A program made the position numbers and the translations under genes. The notes under the pieces were generated by a model. The model worked only from the letters and a program-made list of their open reading frames with translations, ran no database searches and had not been told where the DNA came from. From positions 1 to 6,799 of the forward strand of contig DRHD01000281.1 in assembly GCA_011049795.1 (NCBI GenBank): DNA of 6,799 nucleotides. Reading direction: 5' to 3'. Each line of letters begins with the position of its first letter. The first letter of the stretch is position 1. This document shows positions 6,408 to 6,799 of the stretch, piece after piece. Source of the DNA: Porticoccus sp. GTDB lineage: Bacteria; Pseudomonadota; Gammaproteobacteria; Pseudomonadales; Porticoccaceae.

Positions 6408-6799
6408 AGCTGGTTTCCTGGGCTGGCACCCAAGTCGACTAGAGCCTGTTCTGCTGCGTCGCGTGCAGTGCGGATTTCACCTTCTTCACCGGCAAGATAC
6501 AAGCGGCCGGAAGCGCCAATCATGCGATAATCAATAATCTTTATGTTGGCAGCTTTTTCTGCTTCATTGGCAGCAATAATTGCGTAAGAGGCCGGTTGCA
6601 TTTCCAACACATACAGAGACTCCTTGGGTAAAATCATTGAACCTAAGCGATTGCGATTAATTAAAAACGTATGGGAGTCATCTAATCGAGTAATAATATT
6701 TGAGGCTAAAATTTCTGGTTTGATTGCATCCCCGGGAGTTGCGCCAAGCTCATCCAGCACCGCCTCGGCAGATGCCTTCACCTCCGAAGTAGAGCGTGA
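6404..6799 (-). CDS. Second double-domain BMC-T shell protein, C-terminal part (5' end outside window)
   Basis: The frame stays open to the right edge (residues SRSTSE precede the in-frame GTG at 6781), and alignment with the 211-aa BMC-T shows that about 80 N-terminal residues are missing. The GTG is therefore not the start. The visible 131 residues hold the end of BMC domain 1 (SAEAVLDELG) and all of domain 2: KPEILASNII, DDSHTFLINRNRLGSMILPKESLYVLEM, IIAANEAEKAANIKIID and MIGASGRLYLAGEEGEI. It is a clear paralogue of the other BMC-T, with more acidic C-terminal residues. Whether it keeps the Glu-Arg pore-gating pair cannot be seen. It overlaps the next gene by ATGA. The operon promoter and any upstream enzyme genes lie beyond this edge. 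Confidence 0.9.
   Translation of the reverse strand, partial: SRSTSEVKASAEAVLDELGATPGDAIKPEILASNIITRLDDSHTFLINRNRLGSMILPKESLYVLEMQPASYAIIAANEAEKAANIKIIDYRMIGASGRLYLAGEEGEIRTARDAAEQALVDLGASPGNQL

Noticed and set aside
5983..6537. Long plus-strand open frame (184 codons) opposite the 148-aa gene and BMC-T
   Set aside because: It is antisense to two genes with clear families and coupled starts, and its translation resembles no family I know.
4634..6799. Carboxysome, suggested by the CsoS1D-like BMC-T
   Set aside because: No Rubisco, carbonic anhydrase, CsoS2, CcmM or CcmN is seen; the BMC-H is PduA/EutM-like and the accessory module is EutQ/EutT-like, which fits a metabolosome.

Overview
The window looks like chromosomal DNA of a moderate-GC gammaproteobacterium, perhaps marine or cellvibrio-like. 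This is judged from the protein families only; no rRNA or marker gene is present. Its centre of interest is a bacterial microcompartment (BMC) shell operon on the minus strand (about 3245-6799), cut by the right edge.

Left part (1-2162): the C-terminal part of a TPR-sulfotransferase (plus strand, cut by the left edge), a 190-bp gap with two inverted repeats, and a TRIC/YicG-type membrane protein (plus strand). These look like ordinary genes unrelated to the BMC. An AraC-family regulator (minus strand, 2163-3014) converges on the membrane protein and lies directly downstream of the BMC operon in the same orientation. It is the obvious local candidate regulator.

Right part (3245-6799), in transcription order from right to left: (1) a double-domain BMC-T shell protein (5' end missing); (2) a 148-aa protein with a PduP-like N-terminal amphipathic helix and a C-terminal module like the N-termini of EutQ and EutT; (3) a BMC-P vertex pentamer protein; (4) a BMC-H hexamer protein close to PduA/EutM but with Asp at the pore position; (5) a second BMC-T; (6) a 440-aa protein with two SnoaL-like domains joined by a Pro/Gln-rich linker and ending in the same C-terminal module as (2). 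Genes 1-3 overlap (ATGA, then TAATG), and an mRNA hairpin lies between BMC-H and the second BMC-T.

So the window holds a complete minimal set of shell types (H, T, P) and two non-shell proteins that share one C-terminal module. My reading is that the 148-aa protein is an adaptor or scaffold and the tandem SnoaL-like protein is an unusual lumen enzyme. No aldehyde dehydrogenase, PduL-type phosphotransacylase, lyase, Rubisco or other signature enzyme is visible; if they exist they lie beyond the right edge. The substrate cannot be named from this window.
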